From UBA2645 sp044360285 (GTDB lineage: Bacteria > Pseudomonadota > Alphaproteobacteria > Rickettsiales > UBA1997): a DNA stretch of 63,210 nucleotides. Positions 42,360 to 50,863 of the stretch are shown here, one piece after another. The stretch covers positions 1 to 63,210 of the forward strand of contig JBIKKP010000002.1 of NCBI GenBank assembly GCA_044360285.1, given 5' to 3'. Under the pieces are notes generated by a model that did not search any database, was not told the origin of the DNA, and was given only the letters and a program-made list of their open reading frames with translations. Each line of letters starts with the position of its first letter. Positions within the stretch are counted from its first letter, which is position 1. The position numbers and the translations under genes are program-made.

Positions 42360-45206
42360 ATGAGCGCAAAAGCAGAAAACAGCAAAAAAAGAAGACATTC
42401 AAGACGTGGTCTCCCTGACCTTATCGACAGGATTTTTTATCGACTGTCTTTGATACTTCCAAGTCGAAACGCAATCTATCACGAAAAAATAAAAGAACGC
42501 AGCAAGCTAGATCCCACCTACCCTAGGCGCTTTTACCGTATCAAAAAAAGATACGAAAAAATTCGCGACAAACGCAGCAAAAGAAAACGCGCGATGGATC
42601 TTGGCAAAGCCTATTCCATCTTCTCGCTTGTCCTTGTTTTTCTCATCTTAAGTTGGGTGACGATAAACGCCTTTATGATCTATCGCAATTTCTGGATCGA
42701 TCTCAATAAACAGGTAAAATTCCAAACAAAAGTAATCGAAAAAGCTGCTGTAGCCCTGATGAGTGGCGTTGATAACTACATAAACTATGTTGGTGACAAG
42801 CTGATGACTTTTGGCGGCGAGAAAAATAAAAAGGTCATCGCTCAGATGATCAGAAAGACCTTAAATAAAGACGTTTCACAACAAAACGTTTCATCATGGA
42901 TTGGCATCGACTTCGTCAGCCCACAGCAAAAAATTATCGTCACCAGTAAAAAAATTCTAGAAACACCTCTTGATCCACCAAGCTATTTTCCCTTGGAAGA
43001 AGCTCGTAGCAAAGCCGCTTGGCGCATTAGAATTGGTCAAAGAACCCATATCGAAAACGACCTTTTTTCTTACGACATGTTGCCGGTTGCCATGCGAATT
43101 GACTATGACAATCTTGAGTCAATTGGCACCTTCATCGCTCAAGTTCCGCTCGAGGCAATTCAGCGCCAAATTGATTGGGTATTTGGCGATGAAAATATCT
43201 GCTTCTTCGTCGTTGATAAAAATTTCGACATCTTAGCCAACTCAAAAAACTTCACAAAAGAAGCTTATGTCAAAAACAAGGTCGAGAAAGATTACTTCAT
43301 TGCACAACAAAAACTAATCGACGCTTCAGCAACTTACGACACCGCGCCAGACTTTTTTATGAAAATCAGCGGCTGCAACTTCAATTACTTCCAAAAGACG
43401 TCACAATATAATATGACGGTTTTCACCGGCTATCAAGAACGGCTCGCTTTCAAAAACTTACTTTTTCAACTCATTGTCTCAGTTGGTCAATCAATTGGTG
43501 TGGCCTTCTTTTTCATGGGCACAATTTACATTTTCCGCCGCGTACAAATTGGTCCATTCGTTCGCGAACTTGTTAACGCCAAAACTGCCGCCGAAGCAGC
43601 CAGCGTAGCAAAAAGCCAATTCCTTTCCAACATGAGTCACGAGCTGCGCACACCAATGAACGGTATCATTGGTATGAGCCAAGCTCTGCGCGACTCTGGC
43701 ACAATTGTTGGTGAAGAGCTTGATCAAGTTTCAACAATCAATCGTTCCGCTGACGCACTTCTCGTTATCCTCAATGACATTCTTAACTTCTCTAAAATCG
43801 AGGCGCGCAAAATCAGCCTCGAAATCATCAATTTTGAATTACGCGATTTACTTGAAGACGTCGCCAATCTTCTTTCCAGCACCGCCAGCAACAAAGGTTT
43901 AGAGATCATCACTAATATCAACAACGGAATCCCATTTTCGCTTGAATCTGATCCAGGACGTATTCGCCAAATCCTCAATAACCTTATCAACAACGCGATC
44001 AAATTCACTTATTACGGACAAATTTTTATCGAAGTCACGCTTGAGAAAAAGGAAAAAGACATGCTCCACCTCAAGTTCAACGTCAAAGATAGCGGCATTG
44101 GAATTCCGCAGGAGAAAATTAACACAATGTTCACCGCCTTTAACCAAGCTGACATGTCAACGACCAGAAAATATGGCGGCACCGGCCTTGGATTATCAAT
44201 TTGCCGCGAGCTCGTTGAAATCATGGGCGGAAAAATTGGCGTCACCAGCGAGATGGGTAAGGGCTCTAACTTCTATTTCATTTTGCCGGTACGCGAATCG
44301 CAAACAGAAGAACTTGATATTTATGCTAAACAAAAAACCGAAATCGTCGGTAAAAAAGTTATTTTAGTTGAAAATAACGCAACCGGCCGTGATGCATACA
44401 AATACTATCTCGACAGCCTTGGGTTGAATAACGTAAACATCGTATTTCCAAACGATCTCACTGACAAAAAATTAAAAACTGAATTCGCTGTTGCTGAGCT
44501 TATGCAACAAAAAGATGCCGACGTCTTCATCCTCAGCCATAACTCGCACACCGCAACTAACGCAATTGAGATTGCTGAAAAAATTAAGGAAAATGAAGCG
44601 CTGAAAAACATTCCGCTGATTCTTTTAATCTCGACGCAAGATAAGATAAAAATCAGCGCCGATTCGCTGAAGATTTTTGATCGCATTGTGCTCAAACCAA
44701 TAAAACGCAACCGCTTGCTGTTGGCTTTGTTCTTTGTGCTGAAAGTTTCTTATTACGAAGAAGAAGGAACTCTCATTGAAGCTGGAAAAACCGTCGAAAA
44801 GAAAGAGACTTTCAAAAGACTAAGTGTGCTGATTTGCGAAGATAATGAGGTAAATATGAAGGTTGCTATTGCCCTTCTCAAGCGCTTCAACATCGAGTTA
44901 GATTTTGCCGAAAATGGCCAAGAAGCGATCAATAAATTCATCCATAAAAAATATGATCTAATTTTTATGGATTGCATGATGCCAATCATGGACGGCTTCC
45001 AAGCCACTGCCGAAATCAGAAAAATTGAAAAAGAACGTCAGGTTAAAGAACCAATTTACATCTGTGCTTTGACTGCAAATGCCAGCGAAGAAGATAAGAA
45101 AAAATGCGCAGAAGCCGGAATGAATGACTTTGTTTCAAAACCGCTGAAGAAAGAATCGATTGCCGAAGCGCTTAAAAAAGCAACGAAAGAAGTTAGTGCG
45201 GTATAA
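42360..45206 (+). CDS. Hybrid sensor histidine kinase with two receiver domains
   Basis: A 948-residue inner-membrane sensor. A basic cytoplasmic N terminus of about 80 residues precedes membrane helix 1 (about 83-108). A periplasmic, probably Cache-like region spans about 110-365 and helix 2 about 366-392. Then come HisKA with His427 (FLSNMSHELRTPMNGI) and a complete HATPase (NLINNAIKFT, DSGIGIPQEK, GGTGLGLSI). A first receiver-like domain (about 663-800) lacks the phospho-acceptor Asp. A second (about 821-945) has Asp871 in FMDCMMPIMDG and a distal Lys (FVSKPL). Phosphate should pass His427 to Asp871 and on to the separate HPt protein at 38450. It is divergent from the LuxI-like operon across a 261-base region likely to hold both promoters. 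Confidence 0.93.
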   Translation: MSAKAENSKKRRHSRRGLPDLIDRIFYRLSLILPSRNAIYHEKIKERSKLDPTYPRRFYRIKKRYEKIRDKRSKRKRAMDLGKAYSIFSLVLVFLILSWVTINAFMIYRNFWIDLNKQVKFQTKVIEKAAVALMSGVDNYINYVGDKLMTFGGEKNKKVIAQMIRKTLNKDVSQQNVSSWIGIDFVSPQQKIIVTSKKILETPLDPPSYFPLEEARSKAAWRIRIGQRTHIENDLFSYDMLPVAMRIDYDNLESIGTFIAQVPLEAIQRQIDWVFGDENICFFVVDKNFDILANSKNFTKEAYVKNKVEKDYFIAQQKLIDASATYDTAPDFFMKISGCNFNYFQKTSQYNMTVFTGYQERLAFKNLLFQLIVSVGQSIGVAFFFMGTIYIFRRVQIGPFVRELVNAKTAAEAASVAKSQFLSNMSHELRTPMNGIIGMSQALRDSGTIVGEELDQVSTINRSADALLVILNDILNFSKIEARKISLEIINFELRDLLEDVANLLSSTASNKGLEIITNINNGIPFSLESDPGRIRQILNNLINNAIKFTYYGQIFIEVTLEKKEKDMLHLKFNVKDSGIGIPQEKINTMFTAFNQADMSTTRKYGGTGLGLSICRELVEIMGGKIGVTSEMGKGSNFYFILPVRESQTEELDIYAKQKTEIVGKKVILVENNATGRDAYKYYLDSLGLNNVNIVFPNDLTDKKLKTEFAVAELMQQKDADVFILSHNSHTATNAIEIAEKIKENEALKNIPLILLISTQDKIKISADSLKIFDRIVLKPIKRNRLLLALFFVLKVSYYEEEGTLIEAGKTVEKKETFKRLSVLICEDNEVNMKVAIALLKRFNIELDFAENGQEAINKFIHKKYDLIFMDCMMPIMDGFQATAEIRKIEKERQVKEPIYICALTANASEEDKKKCAEAGMNDFVSKPLKKESIAEALKKATKEVSAV

Positions 45207-45216
45207 CTTGCTTGAT

Positions 45217-45258
45217 GCTGGGCGGGATTTGAAATCCCGCCCTCAATGTTCATGCCAA
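45217..45258. repeat. Palindromic element family C, single unit
   Basis: The hairpin GGGCGGGATTT/AAATCCCGCCC is followed by TCAATGTTCATGCCAAA, the same tail seen in the 27035-27141 pair. It lies between the convergent ends of the kinase gene and lnt and may act as a 3' stabilising or terminating structure, though no T-run follows. Confidence 0.88.
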
Positions 45259-45271
45259 ATTAAAACCTAAT

Positions 45272-46816
45272 TTACTTCTTTTTCCACGCACTAAAAACCA
45301 AAACCAAGCTCAGCAGCAAAACCAAAATTAATAAAGGCTTAAACCCATAAAGTTGATAAAGCGTTGGCGAAGAATTTACTTTTACTTCCACGTCAATCAC
45401 CGCCTCTTCATGCAACTCAGTTTTAGCAACAATATCACCAACCGAATCAAATAAAGCGCTCACACCACTTCCCGCAACGCGAATCAAAGGAATTCCATAT
45501 TCTACCGCACGCATTCTGGCCATATCGAAATGTTGATATGGGCCGGTGCTTTTGCCAAACCAAGCATCGTTGGTAAGATTTACAAAAAAATCTGGTGCAG
45601 CTTTCGCATCCAAAACTTCGCTCGAAAAAATCGCCTCATAACAAATTAGTGGACCAGCAGAAAATCGGCCAAAATCCACTGTTTTAGCACCATCACCGAC
45701 AGCAAATCCCTCGCCACCACCAGTAATTTTATCAATAAAAGGAAAGAATTTTTGCAGCGGAACATATTCACCAAAAGGCACAAGATGTTGCTTATCATAG
45801 CTTTTCACCACGCCTTTTTCATCAAAAACAAAAACGCTGTTCCAAAATTTTTGCGAAAGATCTTCTGATTCCATACGCAAAGCGCCGGTGATTAAAAAAC
45901 CTTGTGGCGGGACTGCCAAAGTCAATTTAGAGAGAAGTTCTGGATTATCGTCAACGATATAAGGCACAGAGGTTTCTGACCAAACCACCAAATCAACCTC
46001 TTCCAAACTTTTTGAATTAGTCAGAGCGATATGCTTTAAAAAATTTTCATAACGCGTTTTTGGATCCCATTTTAACTCTTGCTTAACATTGGCTTGAACA
46101 AGGCGGGCCGTGGCTTTTGGCCGTGCTTCGTTTTTTTTGTCAGCGATATTTTTAGCACCAAAAGCAAAAGCAAAAATTAACACCAGCAACAAACAACTGG
46201 CAAAAATCTTATCATCAAAAGCCGGTTTTTTGAGTTGAAACTTGTTAAGAAATAAAGCTGGAGAAAGCGAAACAAAAAGCGCTAGAAGGCTCAGGCCGTA
46301 AACCCCGAAGACCGAAGCTGTTTGCAGAAATTCCTGGTTAAACATCCAAGCATAGCCAAGTAAGTTCCACGGAAATCCGCTGAAAAGCGTGGCGCGCAAA
46401 GCTTCAAAAAAAATCCACAGCAACGAAAAAAGCAGAATTTTTTGGTAAGTTTTTTGCAGAAAAAACTTTGTGCAAAAGAAATGATAACTGAGCGCAAACA
46501 GCGCCAAATAAAGTGCCAGAGCTGCTGGAATTAAAGTCAGAGCAAAAGGAATAAGCCAGGCAAACTGCTTTGCATCAACCAGAAGAGCAATTGAGATCCA
46601 ATAAATTCCACACAAAAAATGTCCAAAGCCAAAATAAAATCCGCGCCAAAAAGCCGCTTTTTTCTGCTTTGCTTCAGCAAGTAAGAAGAAGAAAAATGTC
46701 AGCGAAAAAATTATTGCTAAGAAAAAGTGAAACGGCGCAAAAGCAAGAGCTCCAAGACTTCCAGCCAGGAAAGCAAAAAGGTTATTTTTCTTTTCTGACG
46801 TAAAATTCAAAATCAT
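45272..46816 (-). CDS. lnt: Apolipoprotein N-acyltransferase
   Basis: Adds the third acyl chain to lipoproteins in the inner membrane. The ATG at 46816 (MILNFTSEKKNN) is preferred; the frame to 46852 only adds 12 residues that overlap the upstream gene further. The 514 residues have six or seven N-terminal helices (FLAGSLGALAFAPFHFF onward) and then a nitrilase-fold domain. Its catalytic Glu is in VVWSETSVPYI, the Lys is near YDKQHLVPFGEYVPL, and the Cys is in GPLICYEAIF. FFVNLTNDAWFG, the HFDMARMRAVE motif and a C-terminal anchor helix complete it. It overlaps the end of the preceding membrane-protein gene by 35 bases. Confidence 0.94.
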   Translation of the reverse strand: MILNFTSEKKNNLFAFLAGSLGALAFAPFHFFLAIIFSLTFFFFLLAEAKQKKAAFWRGFYFGFGHFLCGIYWISIALLVDAKQFAWLIPFALTLIPAALALYLALFALSYHFFCTKFFLQKTYQKILLFSLLWIFFEALRATLFSGFPWNLLGYAWMFNQEFLQTASVFGVYGLSLLALFVSLSPALFLNKFQLKKPAFDDKIFASCLLLVLIFAFAFGAKNIADKKNEARPKATARLVQANVKQELKWDPKTRYENFLKHIALTNSKSLEEVDLVVWSETSVPYIVDDNPELLSKLTLAVPPQGFLITGALRMESEDLSQKFWNSVFVFDEKGVVKSYDKQHLVPFGEYVPLQKFFPFIDKITGGGEGFAVGDGAKTVDFGRFSAGPLICYEAIFSSEVLDAKAAPDFFVNLTNDAWFGKSTGPYQHFDMARMRAVEYGIPLIRVAGSGVSALFDSVGDIVAKTELHEEAVIDVEVKVNSSPTLYQLYGFKPLLILVLLLSLVLVFSAWKKK

Positions 46817-48818
46817 ATAAAATGGTTTTTGTTGAAGGTGGCAGAGAATCAAAAATGTCTTTTTTCTCGTTGTTAAAGAGTTCGTTTTTCACCGGATTTT
46901 TTCTTTCCTGATAAATTTTTACCTCATTTTCAAAGCGGAAATTCTGCAAAAAATAATCGCGAAAATCTCGGTCACGAAGGTAATACTCAAGATGACTAAC
47001 CAGGCAAGAATTTCCAGTATCTAGCGCAGATTTTATTTTGTTGAAAATCACAATTTTTACCCGCGGATTTTTTATCTGAAGACGAAGGTCTTCAAACAAA
47101 TAATCATTCACAAAAAAAGCACCGCGATCGCTGCTTGGAAAAAGCCATTGTTGTGAAATGGCTGCAGCTGAGGCATTGATTGTGGTTAGATGAGGTTTCT
47201 GGTAATTGGTTTTTTCCAAATAATTTAACATTGGAAATTGGTCTGCAATCAGTGTTGAAACCATCAAAATGCCGTCATCTTTCTTTGGCGCATAGTTTTT
47301 TGCGTAGTAAATATAGGCATCAGAAAACTTATTAGGATGAGTCCAGGTTTGACTGCGAGTCACCGCATCAACAACGCTGCCCACATAGGCATAAAGCAAA
47401 GTAGAAACCGAGGTAAAAATTACAAAAACGAAGAAAGGTGAAAAAACTTGCGAAACACGACTAAAGATTCTTAGTTCAAAGAAGAATAGCGCAATAAAAA
47501 GCAGAAAAAGATCGTAGGCAATCAACGGCCATCCGCCTAGATATTTCAATACTGCAACAGCAATTGCAGCAAGTAAAAAATAGCAAAGAAAAAACAGAAA
47601 AATTCTTTTTTTGGAAAAGAATTTTTTTCTCTCAAATTCATCCAATTTTTTGGCAAAAATGAATGGATAAGTCAGCGCTAAAATCCAAAACATATTGATA
47701 AAACCACCCAGGCCAAAAATCATCACCGGCAAAACATCAAGATCAAAAGGCGGCAAAAAAAGCAGCGCACAAATTATAAATTTATTCTCACTAAAAATTA
47801 TTTTTTTTGAGCAAAACAAATCGAAACCAATTTTAAAAAAGCACAAAGTTGAAATGGCATAAAAAACAGCAACTTGGTCAATGCTGCCAATGCTTTCCAA
47901 AATACAAACGAGAGCTGATGCCAAGAAAAACGCGAGCAGAACCTGATCATCGCGACCAAATTTCAATCGCGAAAAAACTAAGAAAATAAAAGAATAAGGC
48001 AAAATTCTTGCCGCAAGATGTGTAAAAAGATTATCGAAGAAGACCTTGATGTTGTCGTAAGGGCCATAGGTTTTTGGCCACATCACTACAATAAATTCAA
48101 AAAATTCTGGCGTGAATTTGATCATCAAATTCAGATAAATTCCGCCAATAAAAAGCATCAGCAGCTTATCGATTTGCAGAAAAAATTTCGGTGATTTTTT
48201 TTGCCAAAAAAATTGCAAAATTTCGGCAAAGATAATGAAGATAAGGTAATGAGGCTTAAGGCACGGAATCAATCCCATCAGACTTCCGCGCGCTATAAAA
48301 TCTTTTTTAGTGAGGACAATTTTTCGCTCAAAAGAATAAGCGATATAGGGATAAAGCAGAATCAGAAGAAGGCTGGTTTTTGTGCCAAATTCACCATTTT
48401 GAATTGCATTTGGACGCAGAAAAAATCCAACAAAAAAGCTGAGTAAAACTAGATTAAAATGCGCCGGATTTTTAGAAATCTCACTAACCTGCAAAATTTT
48501 TCCTGACCAAAAAATCGACAGCAACGCAAGAAGATTTATGATAATTTCTGCAAGAATTATCGAATTGACGTAAAACAGGCTAGATGCTTTGTATTCAAAG
48601 GCGTAGAGCCAAAATGAAAGGGGGAAATTACTCTCAAAAAAATCACGATAATATCTACCGCCATCGGCAACTTTTTTTCCCAAATCAAGATAGGCTCCGC
48701 TATCAGAACCAATATCAATTGTTGAACGAAGAAAAATACTGAGCGCAAAAACTAGAGTACAAAAAACAAGTAAAAAACTTTGGCTTTCAAGGAATTTTTT
48801 TACTTTATTTTCGAACAT
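46782..48818 (-). CDS. Polytopic membrane protein, GT-C glycosyltransferase-like, copy 2
   Basis: A protein of about 678 residues using the ATG at 48818, which overlaps the end of its paralog by 14 bases; a frame to 48884 is open but implausible. About 12 hydrophobic helices are visible. Between the first two, RSTIDIGSDSGAYLDLGKKV and GGRYYRDFFESNFPLSFWLY place an Asp in the first outer loop, as in ArnT/PMT-like GT-C enzymes using polyprenyl-phosphate sugars. The C-terminal 170 residues are soluble and end in EFYVRKEK. It closely resembles the upstream protein in layout and in this loop. The transferred sugar and acceptor are unknown; LPS or lipoprotein glycosylation is possible given lnt next door. 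Confidence 0.7.
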   Translation of the reverse strand: MFENKVKKFLESQSFLLVFCTLVFALSIFLRSTIDIGSDSGAYLDLGKKVADGGRYYRDFFESNFPLSFWLYAFEYKASSLFYVNSIILAEIIINLLALLSIFWSGKILQVSEISKNPAHFNLVLLSFFVGFFLRPNAIQNGEFGTKTSLLLILLYPYIAYSFERKIVLTKKDFIARGSLMGLIPCLKPHYLIFIIFAEILQFFWQKKSPKFFLQIDKLLMLFIGGIYLNLMIKFTPEFFEFIVVMWPKTYGPYDNIKVFFDNLFTHLAARILPYSFIFLVFSRLKFGRDDQVLLAFFLASALVCILESIGSIDQVAVFYAISTLCFFKIGFDLFCSKKIIFSENKFIICALLFLPPFDLDVLPVMIFGLGGFINMFWILALTYPFIFAKKLDEFERKKFFSKKRIFLFFLCYFLLAAIAVAVLKYLGGWPLIAYDLFLLFIALFFFELRIFSRVSQVFSPFFVFVIFTSVSTLLYAYVGSVVDAVTRSQTWTHPNKFSDAYIYYAKNYAPKKDDGILMVSTLIADQFPMLNYLEKTNYQKPHLTTINASAAAISQQWLFPSSDRGAFFVNDYLFEDLRLQIKNPRVKIVIFNKIKSALDTGNSCLVSHLEYYLRDRDFRDYFLQNFRFENEVKIYQERKNPVKNELFNNEKKDIFDSLPPSTKTILYDFEFYVRKEK

Positions 48819-50790
48819 AAACCTCCACGTCGCGCTCAATGATTTCAGACTTTCCGCCTGATTCGTATTTTTCGTCTTCACCAAAAAACTTTATCTGCTT
48901 TTCTGCTACCCTCACCTGCAAAATGCGCGTAAGAAATTTGTAATTTTGCAGAAAATTTTGCCGAAATTCTTCATTAGAAAAATTATTTTCTAGCACGCCA
49001 ACATGACAATTTGCATCTTCAAAAGCGTAAGTTTTTTCGACAAAAACTAACTTTGTTTTATCGCTGGAAAGCTGCAAATTTAAGGACCGCAGCGCATATT
49101 CTTTAATTTTAAAATCTTGGCTTTTGTCGCTAGAAAATAACCAAGAAAATTCTGCAAAAGCGTTGTCATTTTTTTTGCCTGCGTAAGTTCTAAAAGGATA
49201 AGAACCAGGAATTGCATAAGAAATTATCGCCACATTCTCGTCATTTTTTACGTAATTTTTTGATAGTTGCATCATCGCCTCATTAGCAAAATTTGGCGAT
49301 TTGTAAAAACTATCGCCATCCAAAATCGCTGAGATTTGTAAAAATAAAAACCGCGCCAAGATAATAAAGACGCAGCATGCACTTAGATTGTTTAATTCTT
49401 TTTTTCCGCTTTTTTTCTGATAAAAAATCACCAAAGCGGCAAAAATTATTAGCGACAAAATCAGCGCAAAATCACTTAGACCGGGAATAAAAAAGGCCCA
49501 GATATTTAATGCCAAAAGCAATATAAACGCCGCCCATTTTAACGAATTTTTTTGTAGAAAATCTTGTCGCAAAAATAAAATAAAAACTGGCCAGAAAGCA
49601 GTAATATCAAGAGATAAGTTAAATAAACTTTCACCATCAAACTGAAAAATAAAAAAGATTGGCAACGCAAAAAACCAAACTTTTTTCCAAACAAAAAATT
49701 GATTTTTTTGTGCAAAAAAAATCAGCAAAAAAACCAACGGCAAAGCCAGAGAATAAAGAACAAAAATCTGATCTAGAGCATAAATTATTTCTAAAATAAT
49801 CATCAGCGTGGCAGCAAAAAAACTAACCAAAAGTTTCTGCAAAATTTCTTCTTTTTTGACTAAATCGAAAAGCAAAAAAATTAAAAAAAACGGGCAAAAA
49901 AGATTATCTATAATCAAATATCTAACCACGCTTTTAGCTTTGTGGTAGTAGGACCCATACACTTCTATTAAGTGCAAAACATATTCATTAAAACAGCAAA
50001 AAAGCAGCAAAAAATATCCAAGCAAAAAGAACAGCGCGACAAAATTTCTTAGACAAAAAATCGCTAAAAAATTCCGTTTTTTTATCAGATTAAAAATCTC
50101 GAAACAGATTACAAAAATTCCATATTGCGGCTTCAGGCAAAAAAGTGCCGCGGCCAAAATTCCAATCAGAATTTGATCAATTTTTTGCAGAGATTTTTCG
50201 TCACGAATCTGGTAAGAGATATAAGGAAAAAGCAGCAACAAAAGCAGGCTAGACTTGGTGCCAAACTCGTTAAAAGGAAGTGTAAAAAAGCGTAAGAAAA
50301 ATCCGCAGGCAAAAGAAAAAATGAGCAGATTTAAAATTCTGCGATCAACAACAAGACGAGCTTTGACAAGAATTTTGTAAGAAAAATAAAGCGAAAAAAT
50401 TCCTAAAAAATTGAGTAAAATTTCGTAAGAAATTATTGTATTTAGCGAAAAAAACTTTGCCAAAATTTGCGCCACAACCGCAATAATAAAGGCGAAAGGA
50501 AGATTTGGTTCGTAGAAATTTTCATAATATCTTCCACCCAAAAGCATCTTGTCTGCGATCTCTAAATAAAGCGCAGAATCATGGCCAAAATCACGATTTG
50601 AGCGCAAGAAAAGGCTAAGCGAAACAACAAAAGCAACCGAAAAAAACGTAAAAGACTTCGCTGCAATAACGCGCTCAAAAAACGCAAAAAAATTGCCAGT
50701 TTTTTGCAACAAAAATTTTTCCAATTTTTGTCCAAGAATCAGCCTTGTTTCTTCAATATTTTTTTGGATTTCTAAAAAATCTAATTTCAT
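48805..50790 (-). CDS. Polytopic membrane protein, GT-C glycosyltransferase-like, copy 1
   Basis: A 661-residue protein with about 12 membrane helices and a soluble C-terminal region of about 180 residues. The first outer loop, RSNRDFGHDSALYLEIADKM followed by GGRYYENFYEPNLPFAF, corresponds position by position to that of the next gene, and FFLRFFTLPFNEFGTKSSLL corresponds to FFLRPNAIQNGEFGTKTSLL. The C terminus VEVYVRK also recurs. The two are a tandem duplication with substantial divergence. It is the first gene of a three-gene minus-strand unit with copy 2 and lnt, and is divergent from the second icd. Function as a lipid-linked sugar transferase is inferred from topology only. Confidence 0.7.
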   Translation of the reverse strand: MKLDFLEIQKNIEETRLILGQKLEKFLLQKTGNFFAFFERVIAAKSFTFFSVAFVVSLSLFLRSNRDFGHDSALYLEIADKMLLGGRYYENFYEPNLPFAFIIAVVAQILAKFFSLNTIISYEILLNFLGIFSLYFSYKILVKARLVVDRRILNLLIFSFACGFFLRFFTLPFNEFGTKSSLLLLLLFPYISYQIRDEKSLQKIDQILIGILAAALFCLKPQYGIFVICFEIFNLIKKRNFLAIFCLRNFVALFFLLGYFLLLFCCFNEYVLHLIEVYGSYYHKAKSVVRYLIIDNLFCPFFLIFLLFDLVKKEEILQKLLVSFFAATLMIILEIIYALDQIFVLYSLALPLVFLLIFFAQKNQFFVWKKVWFFALPIFFIFQFDGESLFNLSLDITAFWPVFILFLRQDFLQKNSLKWAAFILLLALNIWAFFIPGLSDFALILSLIIFAALVIFYQKKSGKKELNNLSACCVFIILARFLFLQISAILDGDSFYKSPNFANEAMMQLSKNYVKNDENVAIISYAIPGSYPFRTYAGKKNDNAFAEFSWLFSSDKSQDFKIKEYALRSLNLQLSSDKTKLVFVEKTYAFEDANCHVGVLENNFSNEEFRQNFLQNYKFLTRILQVRVAEKQIKFFGEDEKYESGGKSEIIERDVEVYVRK

Positions 50791-50863
50791 CTGAGTGCTT
50801 GAAATTTAAGGCATACACAGGCATAAGCTTTAGAAACAATTTCATAAAAAAATTTTTATAAAA

